NCBI GenBank assembly: GCA_020080175.1 | Contig: JAGHQL010000059.1 | Location: 62,001 to 126,000, forward strand | Direction: 5' to 3' | DNA: 64,000 nucleotides | Origin: Glutinoglossum americanum | Taxonomy: Eukaryota; Ascomycota; Geoglossomycetes; Geoglossales; Geoglossaceae | Part shown: positions 38,901 through 51,318 of the stretch, in pieces | Layout of the letters: each line of letters opens with the position of its first letter | How positions within the stretch are numbered: position 1 is the first letter of the stretch | Notes under the pieces: generated by a model | Seen by the model: the letters and a program-made list of their open reading frames with translations, nothing else | What the model was told of the DNA's origin: nothing | The model's database searches: none | Made by a program: the position numbers and the translations under genes

Positions 38901-40555
38901 AAACTCTGATTTCATTCCCAGACCCAGACAATCTTGTGGACCGCTTGTCGTACCCTGTGCGACAATCTTGTCCTGTGACTAGACACACAGCTCACGCCCC
39001 AGTTCCCTCTACATACTCGACCCGACGCTGTCAGATCTCTCTTCTCACCTGCCACACATCCCACCCTCGCCCACGCCCGCGCCCACGCTCACGCTCACGT
39101 ATACGGTCCATCCTCATCTAATCCTGCTAGTTCCATCCCATCCCATCTCCCACCACATCCCCTCCCCCCCCAATCCAAAACCCTTCGATCCTCCTTCCGA
39201 TCCTTTCTTCTTTCCTCCTTCCATCAGCCTTCGTTTCAACCCACCAACGCACGACCCTCCAGGCTAACGCTAAACCTTGCCCGCTTTGGGGATTATTTGC
39301 TCGACTGAGTTGGGATATTTTGGCTTGCAGTAAATTGCTTTAGTCGTGTGTTTTGGACGTCGAACCCAGAACCGAAAGGTGCGGAAAACATCCGAGGGCT
39401 CGGGATCCAGTAAGATCAAATCGCTCAGCTGGCGTTGGTCCTGCGCTAGACCTCAACCTTTTTCGATCTTCCCGCAGACGTGCGACGGTTCGTCTCTCGA
39501 GATCTTCGGCCGGCGGGATTTTCACCCTCAGTCTGGCCCGAAGCGGTTTGGAGGAAACGGATTGTCGACCAGGGGAAAAATAGAGTGGGGAACGCGAAGC
39601 ACCAACCGGTCCGCAATTGCGCAAACAGTGCCCAAAGCCATCATCGACACCGTGCTCCTCTCCACTCTGCCGGCTGGGCGTGACGACCTCAGACGCAATC
39701 GAGGTTCGGTCTCGCTCGTGGACTCGGCCACCTTACTATACAAATTCTATCCCGACGATTACTCGCTCACCGTCATCTACGCTTGATACAATTGCGATTT
39801 GCAATAGTGGCACCGCGCTGACGAGTGTTGAGGTTGAATGTTTTGGCTAAGTGTCAGCTGCTGTGTTTTACACTAGTCATTCGGTTGCTCCACCAACCCT
39901 ACAACCTGCAATAGCCTCATCAGCATCTGCCGCAAGTATAAGGGTCGGCGAGAAGGGAGAAGGGTGTCGTGTTCTGGCATCGTGGACTAGATTGGGTGCT
40001 GGTGGAGGCGGTGGTTACGTTTGTCACAGGCTTATCCGCCACACTCCAAGCTACCCTTTCAGAAGGTCCGTGTCGTGCCTGCTTTTTTCCCACTTAACTG
40101 CCACTCACTCCCGGATAGACTCGATACCTGATTCATACACCTCCACCCACACTATTCTTTCACTACGCTCCGACATCCCGGTTCGCTGGCTTTTTCCTCG
40201 CCCTAACGCAGTCTGCCCCGCGTAATAATTATAAGTCGGCTGCCGCTTTGAACTTCTCTGACACCACTTCCTTGTCACTCTTCGTCTCGAGCGCGGCTTC
40301 CTCCACGGCGATCACACACCCCCTTCCGGCACCATTCCTTGCTCTCTTTCAGCACACAAGCGATCTACTAGGATAAAGGACGGCCCGTGTGTTAAGGACC
40401 TTCGCTCCTCTCCCCACACTGCCTAGCTACCATTGACCAAGCCCGCCGAACTCCGCAAGCGACTTGATACCCAAAACTACTCTCTCCCGCTGTCCTGGAA
40501 TCTCCACGCAAAGGTTGTTTGAAGCTGTTACGCCGAGCGCCCTGTCAGCTGTAGT
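35203..40555. other. Gene-poor 5.3-kb region upstream of CON7
   Basis: No frame here looks coding. The part from 35900 to 36420 is full of homopolymers. From about 38700 to 40550 the plus strand is C/T-rich with CGCCCA-type tracts (39060-39100), as expected of a long 5' leader and promoter for the CON7-like gene. Several short open frames before its ATG could act as uORFs. A non-coding RNA cannot be excluded. Confidence 0.45.
35956..36030. repeat. 36-nt T run followed by about 39-nt G tract
   Basis: Thirty-six T residues (35956-35991) run straight into an almost pure G tract broken by two T bases (35992-36030). The following 400 nt hold further runs such as A9-T7, T6 and C9. It could be genuine low-complexity DNA, or an error-prone or collapsed part of the assembly. 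Confidence 0.8.
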
Positions 40556-42186
40556 ATGTCACTGGCCTATTCGACAATTCCTCCGTTGCATCCGACCGGC
40601 CTCACCAGTGCGAACCTAGCATATCATCTTACGAACTCACACCATCCTATGGACAGAGGTGCTGCCGAGTACCCGCAGTCAGGTTTGCACTCGCCTTCTT
40701 ATCCAACGTTTACGGACCCTCGATCTGAAGGACCTCCTGCAGATCAAGTATCTGCTGCCCAATACCAGCCAGCACAGGAAGCGAGATCTTCCAATTTCTC
40801 AACATCAGCCACACCGACGTCGGAATACGGTCTTAACCCTCCATCCGCGCGTTCAGGCTCTTTCCCCGAATACCTCTCTCGGCCACAGTACCAAGAGGGC
40901 GCGACACGCTACCACGCGTCCAGTACTCACAGCGGCAGCAGCGGAGGTATGGCTCAAGCGTCAAGTCCATCTTTGCCTTTAGCAGATGGACGTCAGAATA
41001 ACCATCACAACCCCGCTCGCATAAAGTCTGACCCCGAGGTTCCTATAGATCCTTCGATAGCTGCTGCATCAAGTCCCGGTTATCCGCCTCAAGGACAATA
41101 CTCTCCCTACGCCCCACAATCTCACGATATGGCCCAGGCTTACCCTGGCCATCCGCCACAGAACTGGCGACCTGATTGGTCTCATTATGCTGCTGCACAA
41201 GCACCTCCTCATGGTTTGCCTGGCCCTTTCAACGCACATCCCTCCCCTTCTACCAATGTTTCTTCTGCGTCGTCAACGGCGACTGCAGGCGCTCGTCCTG
41301 GACAGGTTGGTCTCAAAGATCAGAGGCGAAAACGCCTTTCTCACGATCAGCAGCAATCCCATCCTCTTTCCCAAGTCTACTCGTTCGTCCCTATCCCCGG
41401 TGCCCAGCAGCACAAGCGGCCGAGACGTCGTTACGAAGAAATCGAGCGAATGTACAAGTGTGGCTGGAACGGATGCGAAAAGGCATATGGCACACTCAAT
41501 CATTTGAATGCGCATGTCACGATGCAGTCGCACGGACAGAAGCGCACTCCTGAAGGTAAGCTTTTAACATTTGCCAAAAAAAAGTTGGCCCCCGTGTTCG
41601 CTTAGGCAGGTCTTGCGTTGGTGTGTTTGCTATCATTGTTGGGTTTATGGATAACTTCAACCCAACGGGAGCTAGCATTGGGACTAGCAGGGAGCGCTGT
41701 TATAGCCACGTGCAAGGTGACTCTGTTACTAACATATGTATTTTGCCTTCAGAGTTCAAGGAGATCCGCAAGGAGTGGAAGGCACGGAAGAAAGACGAAG
41801 AGAGCCAGCGCAAGGCAGAAGAAGAGCGTCAGCGTCAAGCTGCTCAGACTTCTGGCCAGAGCGAACCACAGAACACCGCTGATACTGCTCAAGCATCGTC
41901 AGCAAGTACGTATACTCCCGGCGTTCGTCCCCAGCTCCCGCCCATTGCGTATCAGCCTGCACAGGCCGGTCAAGTTCCCCCGGGGCATTACCAGGCACCA
42001 TCAAGTGGGATTGAGCAGATGCAGCAGTATGGCAACAATCAGTTGTACCAGAATTACCCCCAGTCTCCTTACGGACAGGGCAACCAGATGTACCAACAAC
42101 GTCAAACACCCTTACAAGGCAACGAAGAAACCGACGCTGATGCTGAACCAGATCCTGATGTTCCCACGGGCAATTACCAACATTGA
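40556..42186 (+). CDS. CON7: C2H2 zinc-finger transcription regulator, CON7-like
   Basis: Two exons (40556-41555 and 41753-42186) give 477 residues. Residues 1-270 are low-complexity Ser/Pro/Gln/Tyr/His, a likely activation region. KDQRRKRL and QHKRPRRRYEEIERMYKC begin a basic segment. The single C2H2 finger reads YKCGWNGCEKAYGTLNHLNAHVTMQSH, quoted here as C-x4-C...H-x5-H. It is followed by GQKRTPEEFKEIRKEWKARKK, a highly charged helix, then a Gln/Pro/Tyr-rich tail. The finger and the RTPEEFKEIRKEWKARKK extension match CON7, the nuclear regulator of Magnaporthe conidium shape and appressorium formation and its filamentous ascomycete homologues. The 197-nt intron splits the Glu codon of PEEF. 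Large gene-free flanks (5.3 kb and 2.8 kb) suggest complex regulation. Confidence 0.88.
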
Positions 42187-44543
42187 TCTGGCTTCCATAA
42201 GTCTACTTCGCACTTATCCTCGCCTTTCCCATCGAGAACGACGAAAAAGCTGGTCTTGCATCTATAGACTCGGTCTCGACGGTAACAATTGATGCAGTTT
42301 GTGGGTGGGAAATTAATACAGATTGGTTGCCTCTGGTAATTTCGCGTGTATTTTGTGGTCAGCCTCCCAACCATGGGCAAAAGTGGACACACGAAGGAAT
42401 GAATGATGAATATTTCCTTTCGGGTGGTTGGATCTCAATCAAAGTTGTTTATAGTGATGGCAGAACTCCGATCCGTCTGCCTCTCTTGAGAAGGGGCATC
42501 CCCTTCCTCTTTTCAGTGGCTTTCCCCTTTGGATTTTTTAGGTACCCCATTACCCCAATCCCCCATCACCGAGTCTTTCTAATTACACGCATCTGAATGG
42601 TTTTTCTGTTACCGCCTGTGTGCTTTCCCAATCACCTGCTGCAGACGGTGGTCATAAGGGCTTCCGAGTCACCTTGTGTCCGTCTGGTGGGATTGAGGGC
42701 TGTCCATTGTACAATTACTTCTGTTGGCCCCCAAGTTTGAACATTTCTGGCCATTCTATCTTTGTCTTTCAAGAAGTTCTTACGGAAATACGGAAGCAAG
42801 TCTAAAAAACGACGAAGTTATAGGGCGCGGGGGAAGACATGTTGGTCATTTCCACCTCGGGGGGCCATTTTATTGTTCTCTGCATAGACTCGGTTCACGG
42901 TTGCATTAGACCCCGGCGAGAATGGTGATCCTGACTGGCCACGAGCCGTTCTGTTGTTCACGGAGTCGCCTGTCTTTCTTTGCCTACCGTTTCGTCATCC
43001 TTTCACATGCACTGTCGTTTGGAGTTGTTGCCTTTTCCCATGCATGCATCACTCGACGCCACGTCACGTGGAATTCTTGACATTGCAACAGTCTATTGGC
43101 CTCGCATGGTTGTCAGATCCGGTGATTATAGGTTGCCTCGGGTGTGTGCTTGTTCTGTTCTCGATTCTGCTGCATGTACATAGGGAGTGTTCCGCACAAA
43201 AGCCGAAATCAACGTACAAATAATAAGTATAAAGAATCAACGCATGGTTGGTAAGCAGGGGGTGTATTGGGTCTGTGTGTCCTGTGCGACGCTCCTCAAC
43301 TCTCCGTGTGCATTCTGACCGGGTAGTGGTGGGTACGGCCGGAGGAGCGCCCTAGATCGGCGGTGAGGGAATTGCAACGTCGCAGATGGTTTTTTCCGTC
43401 TTCTATTCCTGGTGACCGACTGCTCACATTCGAAGGCAATTGACTTCTCGAAGTTCGATCACATGTGGACACAAAGAGACGCGCAGGTAAAAGAGGCGTC
43501 AGCGTTTGAGAATGTGTCCAACCACCGAGCGTTTCAATACCATGCACAGCACAGTTTCTCCGTTCCTGTATGAACATGCGCATGCCTTGCGCATGCTATA
43601 TGCGATTGGGATGCAGGACACATGCATTCGACATCCTTTCTCACCCTTCCATTCACAGTGCGTTCGTATATTATGGGGGGTTGGGCAGCTCCATGTCGCT
43701 TGGCGGGGTCTGGAGAAATTCACTCGGATGGTGCGCTGCGTTTCGGTCTCGGAATAGATCCAGAGCCATCCCAGGTTAGCGAGGCTGATGGAGATCGTTG
43801 GCGCACACCATTCTGCCCGGGTCTGAGATCCTTGGGTGAGAGTGAGTGGTGTGGTTGGTGCAGCGGTGAAGGTTAACCTCTAGCGGGGAGGCAATCAAGC
43901 ACGGACTCCCAAACACAAGCCGACTGGGGGCATGTGTGGATGTGTGGTCGACGTCGAAACGAACGGGAAGCAGCTGGCCACAAGTCGCCGGGCCACGAGC
44001 ACATGACTGATATCTTCGAGATGGGGCGAGCAAACCGCGGCGCCAGGAACAGGGGGTTGACGGTGATTCGGTCGCGCTGACCAGTGAAGCGCAATCTAGA
44101 GGAGCGATCGATAGATTCGCGACGTGAGATAGATTACTCTACATAGTACATTGACCGGGATTACCATATTCCTCTCGTTCTCGGGAAGCGGTGCGGACTG
44201 GGTGGCTGGGCAATGAGCTGGGGGGGTTTGGCCAGGTGGAGCGGGGGCTTGCAGATGGAAGGATCACTGCGATAGGACAACGGGAGTTCCCATGTGGGTC
44301 GGAGCGATGTGAGAGCGCCTCTCAGGCGGTGAACCCAACGACAGACGTCTTGGCTGCGTCGAGAATGTGGATTTTGCAAGCGAAGGAGCTCTGACGTGTG
44401 ACAAGAAGGACGTACGTAGTCGGGCCAATCCTTGAAGGAAAGCATTGAGAGGGAGCGAGGGATGGAGTGGAGAGGCGGAGAGGTGCACGAAGCATGCGAG
44501 ACCTGGTGGTTGATTCGGTGCGGATCGCATAAGTGCAGAGAGA

Positions 44544-44586
<43 letters not shown>

Positions 44587-44955
44587 GGGGGGGGGAGGAG
44601 GGGGGGGGGGGGGGGGGGAGATGCATAGAGAAGGTGGAGGAGGAGGAGGAGGAACTTTATTCCCATCGTTTTTCTCTTCTACGCTCTTTCCCAACGCGGC
44701 AAGAGATCGCGTGACCACATCTGGCTCGCCGATGTAATGGTGTTCGAGATGATCGATGTATACATTATATCTGGTATGAAGTTGGATGCATATATGCACG
44801 ACTTTCAGCATTATCGCTGCATATTTCACATTCGCCTTGGGGTGGATCTTCAGTCTAGTCACGTGGCTTGGTTTCGATTAGCGTGAGGAAAAAATATGTT
44901 CCAGATGCAGGACAAGCCAATTCTCCCGTGGTGCTTTGTGGTATGAAAGTTTCCG
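42187..44955. other. Gene-poor 2.8-kb region downstream of CON7
   Basis: Long 3' flank and spacer. Many short open frames lie on both strands, but none matches a family or shows splice-consistent extension. A GA/G tract (44537-44619) is the only clear structure. A TATA-like stretch (TATACATTATATC) occurs near 44760. Confidence 0.45.
44537..44619. repeat. GA microsatellite joined to poly-G
   Basis: A GA dinucleotide tract runs to about 44575 and passes directly into G runs broken by GAG triplets up to 44619, then GGA repeats near 44636-44652. The strand is almost purely purine for over 110 nt, which can form triplex or quadruplex DNA and is prone to length errors. Confidence 0.85.
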
Positions 44956-47043
44956 ATGTTGGACTGTCGCGCATGCATCCAGCGGTGTCTGCGAGCAATT
45001 GTCGCCGATAGTGTTCCCCTTTGGCAGACTCGACATCTACGGCCTGCCGTTTTCGGTGTTCCTCACCATGGGGTCAAGGGGCCGTCGCGATGGCTTCGCT
45101 CCAGGTACTCCACCGCAGCAGGTATACCTCTAGAAGGAGGTCGGACGGCCCAGATGAAGGGTGCTGGCGAAGAGAGTGGCAATGGGGTTCTAGGACTGAA
45201 GGGAAGATACAGCGAGACAAGAACCTTACAAGCACGCGCTTCCGAGAACCAAGCAGCTGTCTCCCGTCGGCAAGATTTCGCCTTGAGGGCAGAACTCAAG
45301 TACCTTGCTGACCCGATACTGCTTGCTGACCGAGTTCGTGCCCTCCTCAAAGCTAGTGACTCTGACAAGGCTCTCTCCCTAGTCAGAATGGCGAGTAAAG
45401 ATATGGAATGCTCTGTTAGCTGGAATTGCATATTGGATCACCATTTGAGCCAGGGTAAAGTCAATATGGCGTTGAAGCTGTACAATGAGGTCAGTTTTTG
45501 GAGGATCCCACTCTCTGGCGGTGCCTATTCTCACGCATTCGGTGTATAGATGAAGAAACGTTCTCAGACACCTGACGCCCATACCTATACCCACCTCCTC
45601 CGGGGTTTATCAAATTACGCTCATTATCCGCTTGCCCTCGGGAAAGCACTTGCGATTTATCACTCCATGCATGCCCCCAACTCGAAGGCCAAACCCACTA
45701 TCATACACACTAATGCTGCCCTCAAAGTCTGCGCTCGCGCTAACGACATGGATTCTCTCTGGGGGATAGCAGCAAAGCTGCCCAATTCCGGCATGGGAGC
45801 CCCAGATAATGTGACATGGACGACGATACTAAATGCCTTACGGCAACATGCGTGCACTGCTGCAGGGCCACACGAGTCGTCGGGGGAAATAGAGAAGAGA
45901 CAGCAACAGGCGATCTTGGAGGGTAGGAGGATGTGGGACGATATCGTTGGTCGGTGGCGGAAGGGAGATTTGTGGATTGATGAAGGGTTAGTTTGTGCTA
46001 TGGGACGTCTGCTACTAGTTGGTTCACGGCCAAGAGATTGGGACGATGTGCTGTCACTAGTGCGCCAGACGTCCGGAGCACCTCGCCTTGTTCCTAGATT
46101 AGGGACAAAAGCTCGAGATCTAGCTCCTGTCGCTCAGTTGTCTGCTTCGTCAGACGGACAGCCGGGTTCCGACGACGAGTCCGGAGAACTTATTGCCGGA
46201 GGCGAATTCGAGAGCCTCGCGAAGCGCGATGGTGGAGGTCCCGCCACGAGCAAGGGCGGCAAGCCCTCTCCATTCAGCTTTGTGAAATTGGGGCAAAATA
46301 CGTTGAGCCTAGTCCTCGAAGCCTGCATCAAAATGCGCGCCAAGAAGACTGCAATCGAATATTGGTCTCTCCTAACGTCCAAGGACTCGTATGGGATTAA
46401 ACCAGACGAGAACAACTTCTCCACATACCTACGCTTGCTTCGAGTCATGCGGTCGAGCGACGAAGCTCTTCATGTCGTTCAATTCGACATGCCCTCGGTG
46501 AGGATCGAGCCAAGCGGAAAGGACTACTTCCTCGCGATGAGCGTCTGCGCAAGGGACAAGCTCAACCCCAACAGCTTCGCAAGCGCAACGAAAATCCTCG
46601 ACCTCATGCAGGAGAAGCTCCCGACCCTAGACATCGGTACCATATCTCTCTACCTCGATATCGCCTCCTGGACCTCTGACTCCCACAAGATCCTCACTGC
46701 TGTAGAAAGCGTTTGGGCTACGAACCTGGTGCGCAGGATAACGTTTGAGCGGGATTACGGCGCTTATGGGGGGAATAAGGAGGTTGTTGTCGGGATCCTG
46801 AGGAGAATGGTTGGGTGTTTCGATCGGTTAATGGGAGGGAGGAGTGAGAGGGGGAGAGAGTGGAAGGAGTGGGACAGGAGGAGGAGGGTTTGTACGAAAG
46901 TTATTACGAGGGTTTTAGCTGTTAGAGGTAGGGGGAAAGGGAAGGGGAAGGGGAGGAGGATGGGGGAGAGGGATAGGAGAGAGGAGTCAGAGGAGGAAGA
47001 GGAAGAGGGGGATGAAAGGAGGGATGTGGAGGGTCAGAAGTAG
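44956..47043 (+). CDS. Pentatricopeptide-repeat protein, probably mitochondrial
   Basis: Two exons (44956-45489, 45550-47043) give 675 residues. The N-terminus is Arg-rich and poor in acidic residues (MLDCRACIQRCLR, then RWLRSRYSTAAG), as in a mitochondrial targeting peptide. PPR-type helical pairs are visible: VSWNCILDHHLSQGKVNMALKLYNEM, TPDAHTYTHLLRGLSN, TIIHTNAALKVCARANDMDSL and DNVTWTTILNALRQ, then more degenerate units such as TLSLVLEACIKMRAK and NNFSTYLRLLRVMRSSDEAL. The C-terminus is an extreme Arg/Gly/Lys then Glu-rich tail (RGKGKGKGRR, EEEEEEG). PPR proteins bind organelle RNA and govern its stability, splicing or translation. I recognise the fungal type but not a specific orthologue. 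It converges with kynureninase, with 281 nt between stops. Confidence 0.8.
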
Positions 47044-47324
47044 ACTCCACTCAAGCGTTGTACAGTAGAGGAGTAGTCCTAGCGTGGTCATCTAGGCCTA
47101 CGATAATTAGTGTAATAAAACCGAACCCCAAAATAAATGCATGCATGTGCATGTATGTACATACATGTATTTTCCAACCCAATATGCTATATTGCTCCAC
47201 TACTATGGGTTAATGTGATGGGGAGGAGAGGAAACCAGACGGAGACAAGACGCTTAGATGGCAGGGATGCCCAATGAGCCAAACCTCGTACCCTCCCTCC
47301 CCTCCAGCTCGCCCCCCAATCCTC

Positions 47325-49075
47325 TTAAATCCTACTCTCCTTCCCCTCCCTCCCCACCCTACCACAAACCACCACCGCCTCCCTCCCCCTCCACCCCTCA
47401 ACCTCCCCCGCAACCCTCCCCACAACCCCCCTCAAAACCTCCACGAACCCCCAAACATCCCCAAAGGAATTATAAAGCGCCGTCGGCGCGACCCGAACCA
47501 CATCCGGCTTCCTCTCGTCGACCACCACGCCCTCCTCCTCCAACCCCTTCATAACCCCCTCCAACAGGCCCTCCTTTAGCCGTATGCTGAGCTGCGCGCC
47601 GCGCTCGGCGGGGTTGGAGGGGGTGATGATCGTCAGGGTGGAGGAGGGTGGGGGGAAGAAGGTGGTGAGGAGGTGGTGGAGGTAGGATGTTAGGGATGTG
47701 GATTTTTTGCGGAGGAGGACGGGCGTGGCGCGGGAGAAGAGGGAGAGGGAGCTGAGGAGGGAGGTTAGGGAGAGGATTGAAGGGTTTGAGAGCTGATAGC
47801 CGAGGGCACCAGGAATGGGGTGGAATTCTGGGGTGCATAGTCAGTATGGGTAAACTCATGTCTTTGTTTTGCCGCTCGCTGGATATTCTGGATTGCTCAA
47901 GGAGGCGAAAACTCACCATTCTCCATCCGAAACCTCACTCCCTTATCCCCCCCCCACCAACCGCCCAACCGGTGTCTATACCCCTCCACACCCCTCCCCT
48001 CCTCGACCCTTCCATGCCTCTCATTTACGAACAGCCCTGCAATAGCTCCCGGCCCGGCATTCAAATACTTGTAACTGCACCAGACGGCAAAATCGACATC
48101 CCAATCATGCAGGTTGAGTTCCACGTTACCGACGGCGTGGGCGAGGTCCCAGCCCACGAGGATTCCGTGGGAGTGCGCATGTGCGGTTATGGTGTGCATG
48201 TCGAAGAGCTGGCCGGTGTAGTATTGGATTCCGGGGAGGAGGAGGAGGGAGGTTTGCGGGGCGTGCTTGGTTATGGTGGCGAGGATTTGGGAGGTGCTGA
48301 GGAGGGGGTTGTCGGGGGATGGCGGGTTGATTAAGATTAAGGCGTTGGAGGGGTCGAGGTTGTGGGAGCGGATTTGGGACTCTACAGCGAACTGAATAGA
48401 GGCGATTGTTAGTGCATATCACCAATTAATGCTTGAGACTGGTCCATTGAAATGCTTTCATCTGCCCAAGGACTCACGTGGTCACTAGGAAACGCCTTCC
48501 CCTCCATAATGACCCTCCACCTCCCCCCCTCCCCCACCTGCGGCCTATAAAAACTCGACATCAACAAATGCAGGTTCCCCGTCAGCGTCCCCATAACAGC
48601 CACCTCGCTCGGCAACGCGCCTACAATTCCCGCCATCTGTTCCGCCGCTACTTCGTCCGCTTGAACCCATGTTGGAAGTGGGGAGTCGTCGAGGGGTTTG
48701 AAGTGACCGTGCACGCCTTTTGTGGCCCAGGTAGAGAGGTGCGTTTGGATTAGCTGTGAGGTGAGCCGCGGTTGGAGGCCGAGAGAGTTGCCGCAAAGGT
48801 AGATGCAGGGGTCGGTATTGGTGGTGTTGGGGGGTTGACTGTTGAGAGTTGCTGGGTGCGGAGGCTTAGTGGTTTAATAGTGGCCAATTGGACGGAGCGG
48901 GGTACGTACTGCCTGGGAGAGTCTTGCTTTTCAAATCTGCCTTCGAAGGAATAAAAAATTCGCCTTTGAGATGCCCCAACGGGTCCTCTCTATCCAGCTT
49001 CTGAGCATATTCCCTGCTCAGGTCGTCAACCTCGAGCGGAACAGGCTTGTCACGTTCAACGTCGTGCAATCGCAT
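47325..49075 (-). CDS. BNA5: Kynureninase (L-kynurenine hydrolase)
   Basis: Four minus-strand exons (49075-48906, 48838-48478, 48391-47917, 47827-47325) give 502 residues, slightly longer than most. Segments in order: [16 protein letters not shown] at the N-terminus, [62 protein letters not shown]-like [22 protein letters not shown] and [20 protein letters not shown]. The lysine of SYKYLN is the PLP-binding residue, and LAHAVGN is the signature of the family. The enzyme is a cytosolic PLP-dependent hydrolase. It cleaves kynurenine to anthranilate, and 3-hydroxykynurenine to 3-hydroxyanthranilate for de novo NAD synthesis. The C-terminal domain ends [21 protein letters not shown]. It is divergent from ISA2, with 313 nt between starts. 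Confidence 0.94.
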
Positions 49076-49388
49076 ATTTTCTCCCTCAGACCTCTTCTAA
49101 GCTTTTAGCAAAGACGGAATTCAACCGTCTAGATATCTGAGTATCTGAATGTGCGACAATTTGTCGATTGGGGAGCTTGGTATCTTTCTCCATTATAGCT
49201 GTTGCGGGTCGGTGTCCAGTATAACAAGGAACTGTTTCGGTGGTGCGGTTACGAGCGGTTAGGAACGCCGCATTGGAACATCCAAGTCGGTGCAGCACAA
49301 TGGACGTTCCACAACGACGCGTTGGGAGATCTGCCGAAGCACCGAAACTTGCATCGCGCGATATAACCCATCTCGTCAGTCAACTACC

Positions 49389-50116
49389 ATGAATACAACG
49401 TCATCTATCTCGAGATGCTGTCTACGCTTTGCATCTGCAGCACAGAGAAGAAGCGTTACCGCTACAAGACCTATCCTGCACCAATCATGCAGAAATCTCA
49501 CATGGACCGCCGCATTACGACCACTGATTCTCGACTTCCTCTTACCACCTCCACAGTCAACATATATTAAATCAGGGACGCCTCGATATAACGTACGAAC
49601 TTCAACAGCAAAATGCAAACGACAATTCACATCCTCCGCTCCCCGACAAAAGGCATCCGCCACCATAAATCCCCGCCATGACGAGAACGGCAACGAAATG
49701 ACCATCGAAATCACCCCCCGTGCCTCAAACGTTCGTTCTTCCCTCCCCTACGCTACTTACAAAAATGAACTAATGGACCAACCAACTTCCGCTAGCGCCT
49801 CAAAGAAATCATGCAAGCCGACTCCAACCCTTCCCTCCTCCTCCGCGTAACAGTCGAGTCCGGCGGCTGCCACGGCTTCCAATATCTCATGTCCCTAACC
49901 GATTCGTCCTCCACCTCCCCAACAGACGACACCATCTTCGAGGCCCCCGACGGTACAGGCGCGAGGGTCGTGACGGACGAGTCGAGTCTGGAGCTGTTGA
50001 AGGGGAGTAAGATCGATTACACGATGGAGTTGATTGGGAGCCAATTCCGGATTGCAGATAATCCCAAAGCGACGAGCAGCTGTGGGTGTGGGACGAGTTT
50101 CGATATCCAGTTTTGA
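49389..50116 (+). CDS. ISA2: Mitochondrial iron-sulfur assembly protein Isa2
   Basis: Two exons (49389-49730, 49796-50116) give 220 residues. The first 85 residues are rich in Arg, Ser and Thr (ISRCCLRFASAAQRRSV, KRQFTSSAPRQK), a mitochondrial presequence. The A-type carrier domain begins MTIEITPRASNRLKEIM. It keeps the three metal-ligand cysteines: VESGGCHGFQY and the SSCGCGTSF end. GARVVTDESSLELLKGSKIDYTMELIGSQFRI lies between, with the Isa2-like spacing. Isa1, Isa2 and Iba57 mature [4Fe-4S] proteins such as aconitase and lipoate synthase in the matrix. The ATG at 49389 is chosen because it directly starts the targeting peptide; the upstream frame has no ATG. Confidence 0.93.
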
Positions 50117-51318
50117 TAGGATGGTGGTTGTGGCGGCTGTTGTGTTTAGCAAGATCTCTCACTTCCTCACCTGGGCCTGGGAGCATGCGGGCCCGCGGGC
50201 TAATTGAGAATGATAGATAGATAGATCACCGTCTATGGCTCTCATTGACGCTAGTTTAACCCTGCTAAACGAGATCCCTTACAAGATCCCATTCCGGACA
50301 TGACCACTAAAATTCACACACCACCCCTTCCCCTGTTCCCACAACACCAACACCGTCTAGCCAACCTCCCTGAAATCCCCAAACCCTCCCCTCTCACTCT
50401 TTCATCAAGCTTCTGCACCCATCGAGAACAGACCACACAGGATTCCCCCATTCAGATTCCCCAGGCCACTCCTTACAATCCCCGGGCACCCCTCTCCGCC
50501 GTCCTCCGGTGAACAACAAAGTTGCAGGCCTACGATTTCGCGGTGGTGGCAGGTCTAGCTGTAATGGAATAGGAGACACATGTTGCTAGTAGTATGGTAC
50601 GGGTAGAGATGGAGATATGTAGACAGTATTAAATTGGAATGTTTGATTGTATTTCCTTTAATTTCAGATCTAGACGGGAAGGGGAGGCCTTGATGATATA
50701 GTAGATACAAGGTTGGCCTTTGCAACTAGTTTGTCCCATCACGACGCTACTTATGCTCTGTAGCTCGTTAAGCCATAGAAGACGCGAATGCAAGCTGTCA
50801 GGATTCGCCATCATTCATTGGCTACACTTTATTCATTCATTCCCCAGCAATCTCTACTCTACCTATTTCTCATTTCCTGGACAAGGGGTATTGATATTCA
50901 ACACTGCCATCGACATGGCTCACGATAGCAGTTGTGAGTTCGTGGTCCTGCGGGTATGGATGTTGTAGGTGGAAGTTGATGCTTCACGTGCCTGATATGC
51001 CTGCTTCTGCTATGATATTCTGTAAACGGTCGTTCACTTCCTCGGTTCCGGAAGGTGAAGACAAGGTATTAGCGGTGGGACAGCTGGACGGCGGGATGGA
51101 AGACCCCGCCTTCCAACTGGCCAAGGTTTCACCTGGGCTGTGAAGCAGAGCAACCGAGTAAGTTACAGGGGAAACCCCTGCGCCTTCCAGCTCTACACAA
51201 TTCAAGCACCACCAAACATTAGACCCTAGATATCTGGAAAGGGGTATTTCAGCCCAACCCCACGACCGAAAGACCACACCAACCACGCCTCGTCATGGAC
51301 AAGCTACCCACACATATC
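50117..51318. other. Intergenic, 1.2 kb between convergent genes
   Basis: Holds a short GATA tract (near 50207-50224) and a C-rich segment near 50320-50480. Short open frames on both strands match nothing. A cryptic small gene near 50915 is possible, but its frame breaks almost at once. Confidence 0.45.

Noticed and set aside
39346-39786. 146-codon plus-strand frame upstream of the CON7-like gene
   Set aside because: No known motif; it lies in the C/T-rich leader region and overlaps open frames in other phases.
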